Below, in pieces: positions 10,977 through 23,296 of a DNA stretch of 64,000 nt. The notes below the pieces were generated by a model, which worked only from the letters and a program-made list of their open reading frames with translations, searched no databases and was not told where the DNA came from. The stretch spans positions 15,517,911 through 15,581,910 of the forward strand of contig OZ034970.1 in the NCBI GenBank assembly GCA_964030785.1. The letters are read 5' to 3'. Origin of the DNA: Siderastrea siderea. Taxonomy: Eukaryota; Cnidaria; Anthozoa; Scleractinia; Rhizangiidae. Position numbers and translations under genes: made by a program. The stretch's first letter is position 1. Each line of letters begins with the position of its first letter.

Positions 10977-13900
10977 CTCGTTGAAGGAAAGCGAGGACGG
11001 ACAACTTCTGACGATTAAAAAGTCAAAAAATTTAATAAAAAATAAAAACGTTTCGGTCTTAGACCTTCATCAGTTACATGAAAAATTGAACTTATCAAAT
11101 CTACCTTAAATAAGATTACAGAACAAAACAAGACGCAAAATACAATTCAACGCTGTGAGTTACGTAACCAGCGTGATTATAACAATACTAAAACAAGGAT
11201 AAGTGACGCTAACATTCAAAAATAAAAACAATATAGTACAACGATTATATAACGAAAAAAGGAAAACTAAACAATACTAACAATTAAACGTAATTACAAG
11301 GTGTAGATACAGGTACAACACTAGATAAATGAACGATACAAGGCAAAAATATAACAAAAGACCGGAAATATGCTGCTATAAAAATAAATAACAAAAGATG
11401 ACAGATAAGACTAAAAACTAAAAACTACTAATTCAAAAAAGATGACAGTTGCAAAGCGGCAAAAGAAAGGGCAGTCAAAAGGAAAGCAACCTACGTTTAC
11501 GCAAACATGGATCATACCAAAATCCCAAATCGAGGCCTTTGGAGCCCCAAAGGGCCGATAGACAACAAAATCCCTGGGGGGGCCCTTAAACAATAATGAC
11601 CGTAATAAGTTCCCCGGACAAGGCCTTTGAGTATACCCAACACCTAAGAGGCTGACAAAATCCAAGAAAAGGGCCTTTGAACGGCCATATATCGCAAACA
11701 AAGAATCGCAAAAAAGAAAATTAATTATAACAAATTCTATTCCTAGAATGAAATTCTTTTCTTTTATTTAAACCATGGGGTGCCAAAGAGAACAGCTGAG
11801 CACTCCAATAAGCCTCCTTTGTAATTAAAAGCCTGTCGATCTCATCCGAGTTGTTTGGGGCCTGCACCTGATCAATACATTGAAACGAAAAATCATCTAA
11901 AATGTGTGAAGTTTTGTTGAAATGCACTGCTACTTCACAAGTTGTTTTGTTTGTGAGCATAGCAGACTTGTGATTACGAAACCTAATTCGAAAATCAGTG
12001 GTTGTAGATCCTATGTATTGCAAACGACATTTCTTGCAAGAAACCAAATAAATCACATTTTTAGAATCACAAGAAAGTCTTGAATGAATGGTGTATTTTT
12101 TGCCCGTCTGCAAGCTAAGAAATGATTTGGATTCAACAAAGAAATTTCGACAAAGATCGCATCTATTCCTTTCGCATTTGAAACAGCCATTGCTTTGTTG
12201 AATTGTTTGTCCCTCTTCGGCGGTTTTAAAACGAGATGGTGCCAATAATTCTTTAAGATTTTTTGACCTACGAAAAGATGGTATGATAGAGCCTGGAGGG
12301 AAAAGTTCTTTTAATTTGGGGTTGGATTGTAAAATCAACAAATGCTTTCTAATTATGTTACCCACGTTCGGTAAATTTGGATTAAATGTCAATACGAATG
12401 GAAATAATTTCTTCGCTTCTTTTCCACGTGTCCTGAGTAAATCATTTCTAGAAATGGCGGAGGCTTTGGAGAATTGATCATTGACTAATTTAGAGGGATA
12501 ACCCTGGTTAACAAGGTATCCTTTGTACTCGGCTGTTCTCTTGGCAAGGAAAATTTCTTCAGAGCAATTTCTTTTCAATCTTGTGGCTACTCCAAAAGGA
12601 ATAGCCTTGAAGACATGCTTGGGATGGCAGCTGGAAGGTGGAAGATATAAATGACTGTCTGTAGGTTTAGAATAAACGTCAGTCCTAATAAATCCATCGA
12701 CAAGGTGTAGAGTAAGGTCTAGTACATGAAGCTCGTGCTCAGAAAAAACTAACTCGAATTTGATAGTAGGGTATAGAGTATTAATGTACTCAGTAAATTG
12801 ATGTAAGGCAGGAAGGCCTTGCTGCCAAAGATCAAAAACGTCGTCACGATATCGCCACCACAAGGACGGCTTTATCGGACCGGAAAATTTAGCTCTAAGA
12901 TCAATTTCGCCCATGGCTAAATCGGCATAACTACAAGCATTCTTCGGACCCATAGCCGTGCCATGGATCTGAAGAAAGAAATTCTCCTTAAAAACAGAAT
13001 GGTTGCTTTTCAAACAAATTTTCACAGCTTCTAATATGCAAGTCGTGGATGGGAGTTTGTTTTCCCTTGCATTCAAAGCCTTCCTAACTGCAGTAAGAAT
13101 TATTGCCACCATCTCGTTTTAAAACCGCCGAAGAGGGACAAACAATTTAACAAAGCAATGGCTGTTTCAAATGCGAAAGGAATAGATGCGATCTTTGTCG
13201 AAATTTCTTTGTTGAATCCAAATCATTTCTTAGCTTGCAGACGGGCAAAAAATACACCATTCATTCAAGACTTTCTTGTGATTCTAAAAATGTGATTTAT
13301 TTGGTTTCTTGCAAGAAATGTCGTTTGCAATACGTAGGATCTACAACCACTGATTTTCGAATTAGGTTTCGTAATCACAAGTCTGCTATGCTCACAAACA
13401 AAACAACTTGTGAAGTAGCAGTGCATTTCAACAAAACTTCACACATTTTAGATGATTTTTCGTTTCAATGTATTGATCAGGTGCAGGCCCCAAACAACTC
13501 GGATGAGATCGACAGGCTTTTAATTACAAAGGAGGCTTATTGGAGTGCTCAGCTGTTCTCTTTGGCACCCCATGGTTTAAATAAAAGAAAAGAATTTCAT
13601 TCTAGGAATAGAATTTGTTATAATTAATTTTCTTTTTTGCGATTCTTTGTTTGCGATATATGGCCGTTCAAAGGCCCTTTTCTTGGATTTTGTCAGCCTC
13701 TTAGGTGTTGGGTATACTCAAAGGCCTTGTCCGGGGAACTTATTACGGTCATTATTGTTTAAGGGCCCCCCCAGGGATTTTGTTGTCTATCGGCCCTTTG
13801 GGGCTCCAAAGGCCTCGATTTGGGATTTTGGCATGATCCATGTTTGCGTAAACGTAGGTTGCTTTCCTTTTGACTGCCCTTTCTTTTGCCGCTTTGCAAC

Positions 13901-14460
13901 TGTCATCTTTTTTGAATTAGTAGTTTTTAGTTTTTAGTCTTATCTGTCATCTTTTGTTATTTATTTTTATAGCAGCATATTTCCGGTCTTTTGTTATATT
14001 TTTGCCTTGTATCGTTCATTTATCTAGTGTTGTACCTGTATCTACACCTTGTAATTACGTTTAATTGTTAGTATTGTTTAGTTTTCCTTTTTTCGTTATA
14101 TAATCGTTGTACTATATTGTTTTTATTTTTGAATGTTAGCGTCACTTATCCTTGTTTTAGTATTGTTACAATCACGCTGGTTACGTAACTCACAGCGTTG
14201 AATTGTATTTTGCGTCTTGTTTTGTTCTGTAATCTTATTTAAGGTAGATTTGATAAGTTCAATTTTTCATGTAACTGATGAAGGTCTAAGACCGAAACGT
14301 TTTTATTTTTTATTAAATTTTTTGACTTTTTAATCGTCAGAAGTTGTCCGTCCGCGCTTTCCTTCAACGAGTTTTAATTCCATGCAGTGAGGCTTGGACT
14401 GTGAATCTTTGATCCTCCTGACGCAGTGGCATTCTTTGTTGGCCTGAGGCAACCATTAAC

Positions 14461-14503
<43 letters not shown>

Positions 14504-16588
14504 GAAATATAATGGTCAAGAGGCCAACTCCAATATACAATGTAGCTAAGTTGGTTTTATTCGCTCAACGTTTCGACCATCACGGTCTTCATCAGGAGCG
14601 TTAGAGGTATAAACTGCTTACATCAACAACAAACAAAATTCAAATTCGTGTCAACGGTTAACATACTGTGACGTAACAAGGTCACATGTTAGGGAAAATA
14701 TGCAGCAACGGTTTAAAAAAATATATACATACCGCAAAAATACAAATATTAAGAAAAAAAATTAAATGCAAAGCTATGGTTATTTATACAACTAAGTTAT
14801 TAATAGATGGTTTAAGCCTTAAAATCCAATATTTTTCTCGCGCTTTCCGAATGTCTTGGTCCTGTTTTCTAACCCTCTCAATAACTGTTAATTTAAGATT
14901 TTGTACTCCACAGTTTTTGAAATGTCTGACTGAAGGTATGTTTTTTGTTCCTCCTTTAATATCACTGCGATGTTGTGTTCCACGGTGGTGAACCGGGTGT
15001 CCTGTTTCGCCTACGTACTGATCACTACATTTTACACATTCGATTAAATAAATTACCTTACTGGTCTTGCATGTGGTGTGTTGTCGTAATCTAATCGTTT
15101 CTCCTGTAGTGTTGCTAGTAACTGTCCGTGTAAACTGTCCGTATGTTTTGCAGCAAGCACATCTGATATCTGTTCTGCAAGGCCAGAATCCCGGGTCAGA
15201 GGGTGTAGATGGACTCTGTTGTTTGTGTTTATGAGTGAAGTGAATTTTCAGGTTTCTGTTGGTTTGAAAAGATCGGCCACAGATTGAACAGGTGGTGTCA
15301 GATGGATTTGGCAACCAATCGCTTCTTTGTTGTGTTGGATGGTCAGAAGGGGAGGTTGTGTTACTGGTGTTTGATGATGGCAGCCTCTTGTGTGTGAGCA
15401 TTTGTGACACACTACGACCTCTACGAAATGCAACGAGCGGGGGTTCTTTGAAGATGGCTTGTGTCTTGGGTGGTGTGTCAAGTATTTGCTGGTGTTCTTT
15501 GAGGATTGTATGCAGGTTTGGCAGTGCTGGATTATAAGTGACCACGAGTGGTACACGGTCAGAGGAAGAATTTTGCTTGCTCTGGAACGCTTCGTCTCTC
15601 GATGTTTTCCTTGCCCTCATGATGCATTCTATAATCAATTTGTTCTTGTAACCACGCTCAAGCAGAATGTTGTGTAATTGACGTGCTCTTTTCTCAAAAA
15701 AATCGTTGGTGGAACAGATGCGTCGTAGTCTCAGTGCCAGGCTGTAAGGGATGGAGGTTTTTGTGTGGCGTGGATGACAGCTGGTCCAGTTAAGGTACTG
15801 ATGGGTATCGGTAGGTTTGGTGTACAGGTCAGTGCTAATTTTGCCGTTACTATTGATTACTTGAACGTCAAGAAAAGGGATACTTGTAGTCGATTTGGTT
15901 TGTTCAAACTTGATGTGTGGATCAAAAGAATTACAGAAGTTAAAGAAGTCAGTAAGTTTTTCTTCACCGTGAGTCCATATAAAGAAGATGTCATCTATGT
16001 ACCTGAACCACATGAGTGGTTTGTCGGTGGCTCCTTTCAGAAAATGACCTTCCAGGCGACCCATGTAGAGATTTGCATAGCTAGGTGCCATTTTAGTTCC
16101 CATTGCTGTCCCCGTCTGTTGAACAAAGTATTGGCCTTGAAAGGTGAGATTGTTGCAAGTAAGAACAAGGTTGATGAATTTCACGATAGTTTCTCTTTTG
16201 TCTTTGGCGAAGTTATGGAGACGCATAAAATAGTCGCATGCTTCTATGCCACCACCATGTGGGATGTTTGTGTATAGAGATTTGACGTCCCAAGTTACTA
16301 AAAGTGTATCTGGCGGTAAAGTATGCTTGTTGTTCAGTTCTATGTAAGCAGTTTATACCTCTAACGCTCCTGATGAAGACCGTGATGGTCGAAACGTTGA
16401 GCGAATAAAACCAACTTAGCTACATTGTATATTGGAGTTGGCCTCTTGACCATTACATTTCTAATTTTATTTGAGTTATCTCAAGAGTCCACGATCGCTT
16501 TAGTGATCCTCCACACAGCACGTACAGTTGGTACCGGATTTGCATTGTCTGCTAGACCTCTTACAAGTTGTGTGTGTTTTATATATAT

Positions 16589-16662
<74 letters not shown>

Positions 16663-17293
16663 CTGCAGACAGTACTGTTTCGGCCTTCTGGGCCTCATCA
16701 GTGCAGTGCTGATGCTGGAGTTGAGGTTAGTTACGGCCATATAGCCACCTCAGACGATCCCACACATGTGGTATCATCGTACCATGTCAGAGTGCTCAAA
16801 CTAGTGAACTAGTGAGCTACGCATGCGCGCTAGCGACAATGGTACACTCCAGATAGAGTGCTCAATTTGGACATGAAAGCATAGCTTTGTATGCCAAAGA
16901 GCAATATCTAACTGCAGACAGTACTGTTTCGGCCTTCTGGGCCTCATCAGTGCAGTGCTGATGCTGGAGTTGAGGTTACGGCCATATAGCCACCTCAGAC
17001 GATCCCACACATGTGGTATCATCGTACCATGTCAGAGTGCTCAAACTAGTGAACTAGTGAGCTACGCATGCGCGCTAGCGACAATGGTACACTCCAGATA
17101 GAGTGCTCAATTTGGACATGAAAGCATAGCTTTGTATGCCAAAGAGCAATATCTAACTGCAGACAGTACTGTTTCGGCCTTCTGGGCCTCATCAGTGCAG
17201 TGCTGATGCTGGAGTTGAGGTTACGGCCATATAGCCACCTCAATATATATATATATTAATATAATATATATAATATATATATATAAATATATA

Positions 17294-17388
<95 letters not shown>

Positions 17389-20300
17389 GTTATTTACCGG
17401 CCGGGAGGTCCGTATAGGGAAAAACTGTGCCCGAGGCCGCAGGAATAAGTACGGCCCGAGACCGCAGGCCGAGGGCCTTACTCAAGACCAAGGGCACAGT
17501 TTTTCCCTATACGGACCGACCTAGGCCGGTAAATAACATATTTATTTTTTTCCCAACATTTGCGAGTTGGCAGATCAATCTCGAAAGGTTGTCAGAACGC
17601 GCGTAAGTTTCACTGAGTCAGATGGCAGGAAACCGTGGAGCGAATGTGATCATAAACACTTCACACTTTTTTAAAACTTAAGTGTAATATTTTCGACTAG
17701 AAACTATCGTATCAACACGGAAAAGGTTGTTTTTCAAGAACAGACACGCACATGGAAAATCCTGCCCGGCATAGGGATAAACAACCCAATTAAATACTTA
17801 TAATTAAGCTTAAGCTTACTAAAAACAAAAACAAAGGACTCAATCGTTAGGACAGGTTTAATTGCCCTTGCGTAAAAAATGAAAGAGAATAATACTTCGA
17901 AAAACATTTCTGTTTAGCCTAATTACTTTCTTTTTATGTTTTGCTTCGTACCTGTAAACGTATGTGCTGGTTCTTTGGATATAAACAACTTAATTATTTA
18001 GCGAAATCGTTCGGTTTGATCTCAGTTTTAACCAAAGCGAACGGTGCGCTGGCTTTTAAGCTTATCTTCATTTACGACAGATGAAAAAGCAAAATTCCTG
18101 TTTAAGCCTGCACAATTTCTTGAATGAAAATATACCGAACCTCGTTAATTTAAGAGAAAAAACTGAAAAACGAAGTCATTAAAGTAAATATCGGAGTCAA
18201 AAGGCATTGTGGCGATCGCAATTTAAAAACTAAAACTGCTGTGTGAAGTGAATTCAACAACAAACTCACCAACCGCCATGCTAAGCTACACAAAATTAAA
18301 ACGAGTACTTGCCTTTTGAAGGTATTTCAAGGTCTTTTATTTCCCTCCTTGTTGAACTTTCCATTTACAACACACACAAGAATTGTGACTTGCCAAAAAA
18401 GTCGCATCTTTGAGCCGTAAATAAAAAAATTCTCGAGTTCAACCGAGGTATGTTGTTTTTCAACTTTCATTCAATGGTTTTCGCGCGGTTCGGTTACCAG
18501 AACAAAACCGGTCCGGATAGGAATAAACTGGACCGGCGGAACGCACGTCAACAGCCAATCAAATTCAAGGATTCCGGATTCCGGACCGGAAAAATGCTTC
18601 AGAAAAAAATAAATATATATCTTATAAAGTAAAGTGTTCCGTTCCCCCAAAGACGCATGCATTGACAGCAGCGATTTCTTTAGAAACTAATCGCACTGAC
18701 TAAATGTTGTATTACTGTGAAACAACAATGATCGAAGATGAGAAAGGGTACCTTACATGTCACCTTACGTTTGTTTCATAAGGAGCGAATCGTAACTTAC
18801 AGTTTTCTTCTGTGGAATGATTTTCATGGATTTTTTTTAGCGAACCTTGAACTTAAACGATGCCCCCCCCCCCCCCCCCCAAAAAAAAAAAGAAGAAGAG
18901 AGATCAAGGTTTTCCATCGTAAAAACCCTCATTTCAAGTCTATCACTGAACGTAATGCCTCCGATTTTCGCACAGGTTTTTATTTAAGTTTCCATTTTCG
19001 AAAAGAAGTTTGTTTGAAACGGCTAATGTACTGGCATCTGACAGTTTTCTTTGTAGAACCTTCTTTTGAAACAAGTGAGGAAGGAACACAACAAATTAAC
19101 AGGTAAGTTATAAACAGTATCACAGGAAAGTCCCAATCAACAGATTTCATTTGAATGGTCACACATTAGGATTTCATCCACAGACTCATAAGTTAGAACC
19201 ATCTTGTGCAGCGTAATAAACAGTACCACAGGAAAGTACTGCTCAGTAGCTTTCATTTGAATGGTCACACTGTGAGATTTCAACCATAGACTCATAAGTT
19301 AGAACCACCTTATACAGCATAATAAACAGCACCACAGGAAAGTACTGCTCAGTAGCTTTCATTTGAATGGTCACACTGTGAGATTTCAACCATAGACTCA
19401 TAAGTTAGAACCACCTTGTACAGCATAATAAACAGCACCACAGGAAAGTACTGCTCAGTAGCTTTCATTTGAATGGTCACACTTTAGGATTTCATCCACA
19501 GACTCATAAGTTAGAACCACCTTGTACAGCATAATAAACAGCACCACAGGAAAGTATTGCTCGGTAGCTTTCATTTGAATGGTCACACTGTGAGATTTCA
19601 ACCATAGACTCATAAGTTAGAACCACCTTGTACAGCATAATAAACAGTACTAGGAAAAAACTGCTCAGTAGCTTTCATTTGAATGGACACACCTTAGGAT
19701 TTCAACCATAGACTCTTAAGTTCGAACCACTTTGTACAGCATAAGAATCAGTACCACAGGAAAGAACAGTTTCAATCTGATAGGTCAAATTTTAGGATTT
19801 CATCCACAGACCACCTTGCGTCAGTGATAGGTGACTTTGGGAGTAATAGTGAAAAATATCTCTTTTGTGCTAGGCGCGCATGCTTTGCAGAAACCATTGA
19901 ACTCCAAGACGAAGATGGAAAAGGAAACGATTCGTCAAACAGAGGTCAGGGTAGATGAATGAATTGAAATAATAAATATCAAGTAAATTTAGATTTTCTC
20001 AATACTTTGACAATTCCTGAAGATATCCGAATAGTTCTAACAATAAACTCTTGAAGGAACCACACACCTATCAGACCAAGGATTGTTTTTCTATTGACTA
20101 GTTAAGGTATCAGCCAGAATCACTGTGATAACTCACAAGTGAAACTATCTGACAGCGGGCTCAGAAAATAATTAAAATAACATTTTTAAGGTGTCTGAGA
20201 TATTTAAGCAGGGCAGAGTAGGTTTGTTCTGAGGCTGAAGCTTTCATTAGCTATTCTTTTATGTTAGGGCACGTTTAGGGGTATCAGCACTCACTTTATG

Positions 20301-23260
20301 TTTAATTTCCATGGTTGGCATGCGTAATGGCTATCATAGTGAATTTCTCTGGCTCTCACGTCCTTGAGCATATGGTCAGGGAGGGGAGGAGGGGGGTTTG
20401 TTTGTATGAATACATGTGGTTTGGTCTCTTCCTCACAATAACTTGAATTAAAACTGACTCTTTACCACCCTTTATCCTAGCCCAATTTTATTCACCAAGA
20501 CACTCTGATGAGCAGTCACTGCTACAGACAATAAAAGAACAGGAAGATTTTTCTGACGTCAAAGAAAAACTGACAGCCAAGGCTATAATGAATCTCAGAA
20601 ACCCTTTGCTATCGGCAATAAAGGTAGGTTAAGGCGTTTTCTCTCAGAGCAGCGCGAAGGGTACGTATGGGCCTGGGAATGGGTTGCACTATTGGATAAT
20701 TTCACGCATTCGTGCCAAATCGAGAGAGCGCGCGTTCTAGGCTGATTTTTTCATACAGTTCCTTCAGCTCGGCCAAAGTTTAGTAAACTGTATGGAACAG
20801 AATCCCGGTACAACGAGCCTTGGTAACCCTGCGTGGTGGTGCGAGGGGGGGGGGGGGGGGGGGCACTCCCTATAGTGGGCTATACGGGAGGCTTCGCCCG
20901 ATATGACGAAAAACATTCATCACGAGATGCACGCAGGACCTAAATCACAAATTTTCATTTAATTGTTCCAATCTGGATAGTAATTACACAATTAAGCCGA
21001 ATGCTAAGTGGGGCAATAGAACACTGTTTAATATTTGCGGCAAATTAATTATTAAGCGAAAATATTGGACGTTTTCCTATGAAGTCTTTATAACAAGGTC
21101 CCGTTTATAACAAGCTCCCATTATAACGAACACATTTTTCCAATCTCTCTCCATTATATCTGGGTGCCATTGTAAATGAAAATGAACCGTCTGAGATCTG
21201 AAGGAACGGTCAAGGGCCTTAGTTAGAGTCTAAGGGTTGTGCTTTGAAATAGGTAATGCCCTAATGTCTCCCCTTCCCCCTTCGAGAAAAGGGAAACAAG
21301 AAACTGATTTACTGGCTATTTTGTTAGGTAACTGAAAAGCTCCATGATCGAGCAGAGAACAGTGCACATGACAAAGGGGATTTCATTGATCTGGCCAATC
21401 GCGTCGAAGAATTCACTCTGCGCTTCCTTGACTCGATGAAATACGATGGACCTCTCCGAGAAATGTTTTCCAGGAATCCTGAGACTACTGTGATATTGGA
21501 CACTGCTATTAAACTGGAGCAGAAGAAGGTAACAAATTACTTAACACTGCAAGGGAGCTGGTCTGAGGTTGTAATTTGACAAACTACAAGATAAGTATGC
21601 GTCACATAGCTTTTCTATTTTTTAGCTTGACAGAATTGCAGATGACTTGATTTGGAAAAGCCCTTTCATCAATACGGTGCATGATGAGTAATAAGGACAC
21701 ACTAAACAAAAATCTAGAAGTTTGGCATAGAAATTCTATCTTGCGAACTGTTTTTTTTTTTGTACCCTTATCGGAGTAAATTTAAGGTGTATTCATAAAA
21801 TTTTGGGAGAAAAGATATGGAGTTAGAATGCCCGTAACTGAAATGAGTTTGGTTTTTTGCATATGACCGTCTGTATATTAGTATCAGATGGTCGTATTTC
21901 CTGGTCCATGAAGTTATTTTTTCCTAATCTCCTCCTGGCTTCGTCAGTTGGTAGGGCCCATTAGAGTGCTTACCTTCAAGTAGTTCTTACACGTAAAATG
22001 AATGGTGATACCGTCTTCAACGGAGACTCGAAAGAACCACTGAGCACGCAACAAACCCTGGTTGTTTCGTCTCTTAGTGTTACGCATTCATTTATGAGCT
22101 GGGTTGGTGGGTAAGATCGACAGTGACTTTCAGAGGTTCCTTCAAAAGGTGACGTTCGATGTCAGTAGCAACCTAACGAAACCACCACGGTAAACGTCGT
22201 CTAAACAAACAAATTTACCTTAATTCACTTCGCGATTTTTCCAAATCATGCAATTTGTCCTGTGTGGCCGAACTATTCAGGAGCTGAATTCGTTAGGACG
22301 GTATTTACGTTCAGATAGAGAAAGGAAAATTCACCGTCATGTGTTCACATTCTCCATTGAACTCAAAAATCGGTCAGTTCACGTCGATGTTTTGCAAAGG
22401 ACGAAGAAATGTGCCAAATTGTATAATGGACGTGCAGAGTCATTGCTTTGTTGATGAAACCTTTTGTCTTGTGACATTTTTGTTTCCGCCGCTGCCGTGG
22501 TTGCTTACGTTTCCCTATTGCACGTGCACACGATGTAAACACTTTCATACATTCATTTTTTTATATTTCCTTTCCTTGCAGTTTTTCGACCATCCTATCA
22601 TTATCGACCTGATGTTAAACAGATGGTACGGTGACTTTCGTGGCGCGGGACGCGGATGGTGGTTGTTTCTCAACTTGTGGTGTCTTTTTGACGTTGCACT
22701 CTTTCCATTTATGCTGTTAATATTCCATTTGCTAGGTAAAGCGAGTCAGTGGTGTTGATCTACTTCTTGTTTATTTCAAATTTTAATTGTCAAAGACCTT
22801 TAAAACTTACTTTTCTCAACATTCCTAAAATTAATTAACACCTCGGACCCCTTTCTTTGCATACGATGCACATGTATAAAAAGATTCTGACGGATATGTG
22901 GGGTGAACCTTCTATGAAGTTATAACCTATGAATAGACTTTTTAGTGAGAGATAAAGCAAAAACAATGGCAGAGGACTTCTACTGCACGCCAACTTGTCT
23001 CATTCCAGCTCTATTCCCCACCAAACAAACTTCCCGGCTGTTATGGATGAGAAACACTGAAGCTGAAGAAAGATTCAGCATTCAGCAGTAATCCCCTCTT
23101 TAAACTTCCCATTGTAAGAGTTTTAAGACATTTTTTTTGATTTCGTTTCATTATCTACATCTAGCTCGGGTAACAAGACCAAAGTCCTTTTGTCAACGTA
23201 AGTACAAAAACTTTTACTTCAGTCGTAAACTCAAAACAGACTTCTAGTACGAGGGTTAAA

Positions 23261-23296
<36 letters not shown>

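Larger units (their letters stand above)
10975..13112 (-). mobile_element. Penelope-like retroelement PLE1, 5'-truncated copy
   Basis: On the minus strand this copy has RT, a linker, a GIY-YIG endonuclease, and a 3' region of about 745 bp with a hammerhead core at 11047-11073. The 5' end is lost at about 13107-13112, where an inverted copy of its own 3' half begins. The break falls in a sequence (CATCTCGTTTTAAAACCGCC) that also occurs within the element near 12230, so template switching at microhomology is a likely cause. Confidence 0.8.
14500..16465 (-). mobile_element. Penelope-like retroelement PLE2 with inverted terminal copies
   Basis: Inverted blocks of about 120 bp at 14501-14621 and 16344-16462 flank one RT-GIY-YIG frame on the minus strand. 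Each block holds a hammerhead core. The RT frame stays open upstream of its first ATG (16226), through TWDVKSLYTNIPHGGG (RT motif A), to about 16345, where it runs into the inverted 3' copy. It is therefore 5'-truncated with the same architecture as PLE1. Confidence 0.85.
16662..17243 (-). mobile_element. Retrozyme-like tandem array of hammerhead monomers
   Basis: Two full monomers (249 and 245 bp, starting at 16662 and 16911) and a truncated third (17156-17243). Each carries one complete type I hammerhead on the minus strand. The first monomer has a 4-bp insertion (GAGGTTAGTTACGG against GAGGTTACGG); otherwise the units look nearly identical. Tandem monomers with one hammerhead each are the hallmark of metazoan retrozymes, non-coding elements processed to small circular RNAs and thought to depend on Penelope machinery. 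The 65- and 73-residue minus frames here are repeat-derived. Confidence 0.85.

Noticed and set aside
11411..11701. 96-residue frame intact in both PLE1 copies (also 13647-13937)
   Set aside because: The copies are almost identical along their whole length, so conservation proves nothing; no known Penelope accessory gene fits.
16801..17243. Minus-strand frames of 73 and 65 residues repeated in tandem
   Set aside because: They lie on the hammerhead monomer; similarity comes from the DNA repeat, and monomer lengths are not multiples of three.
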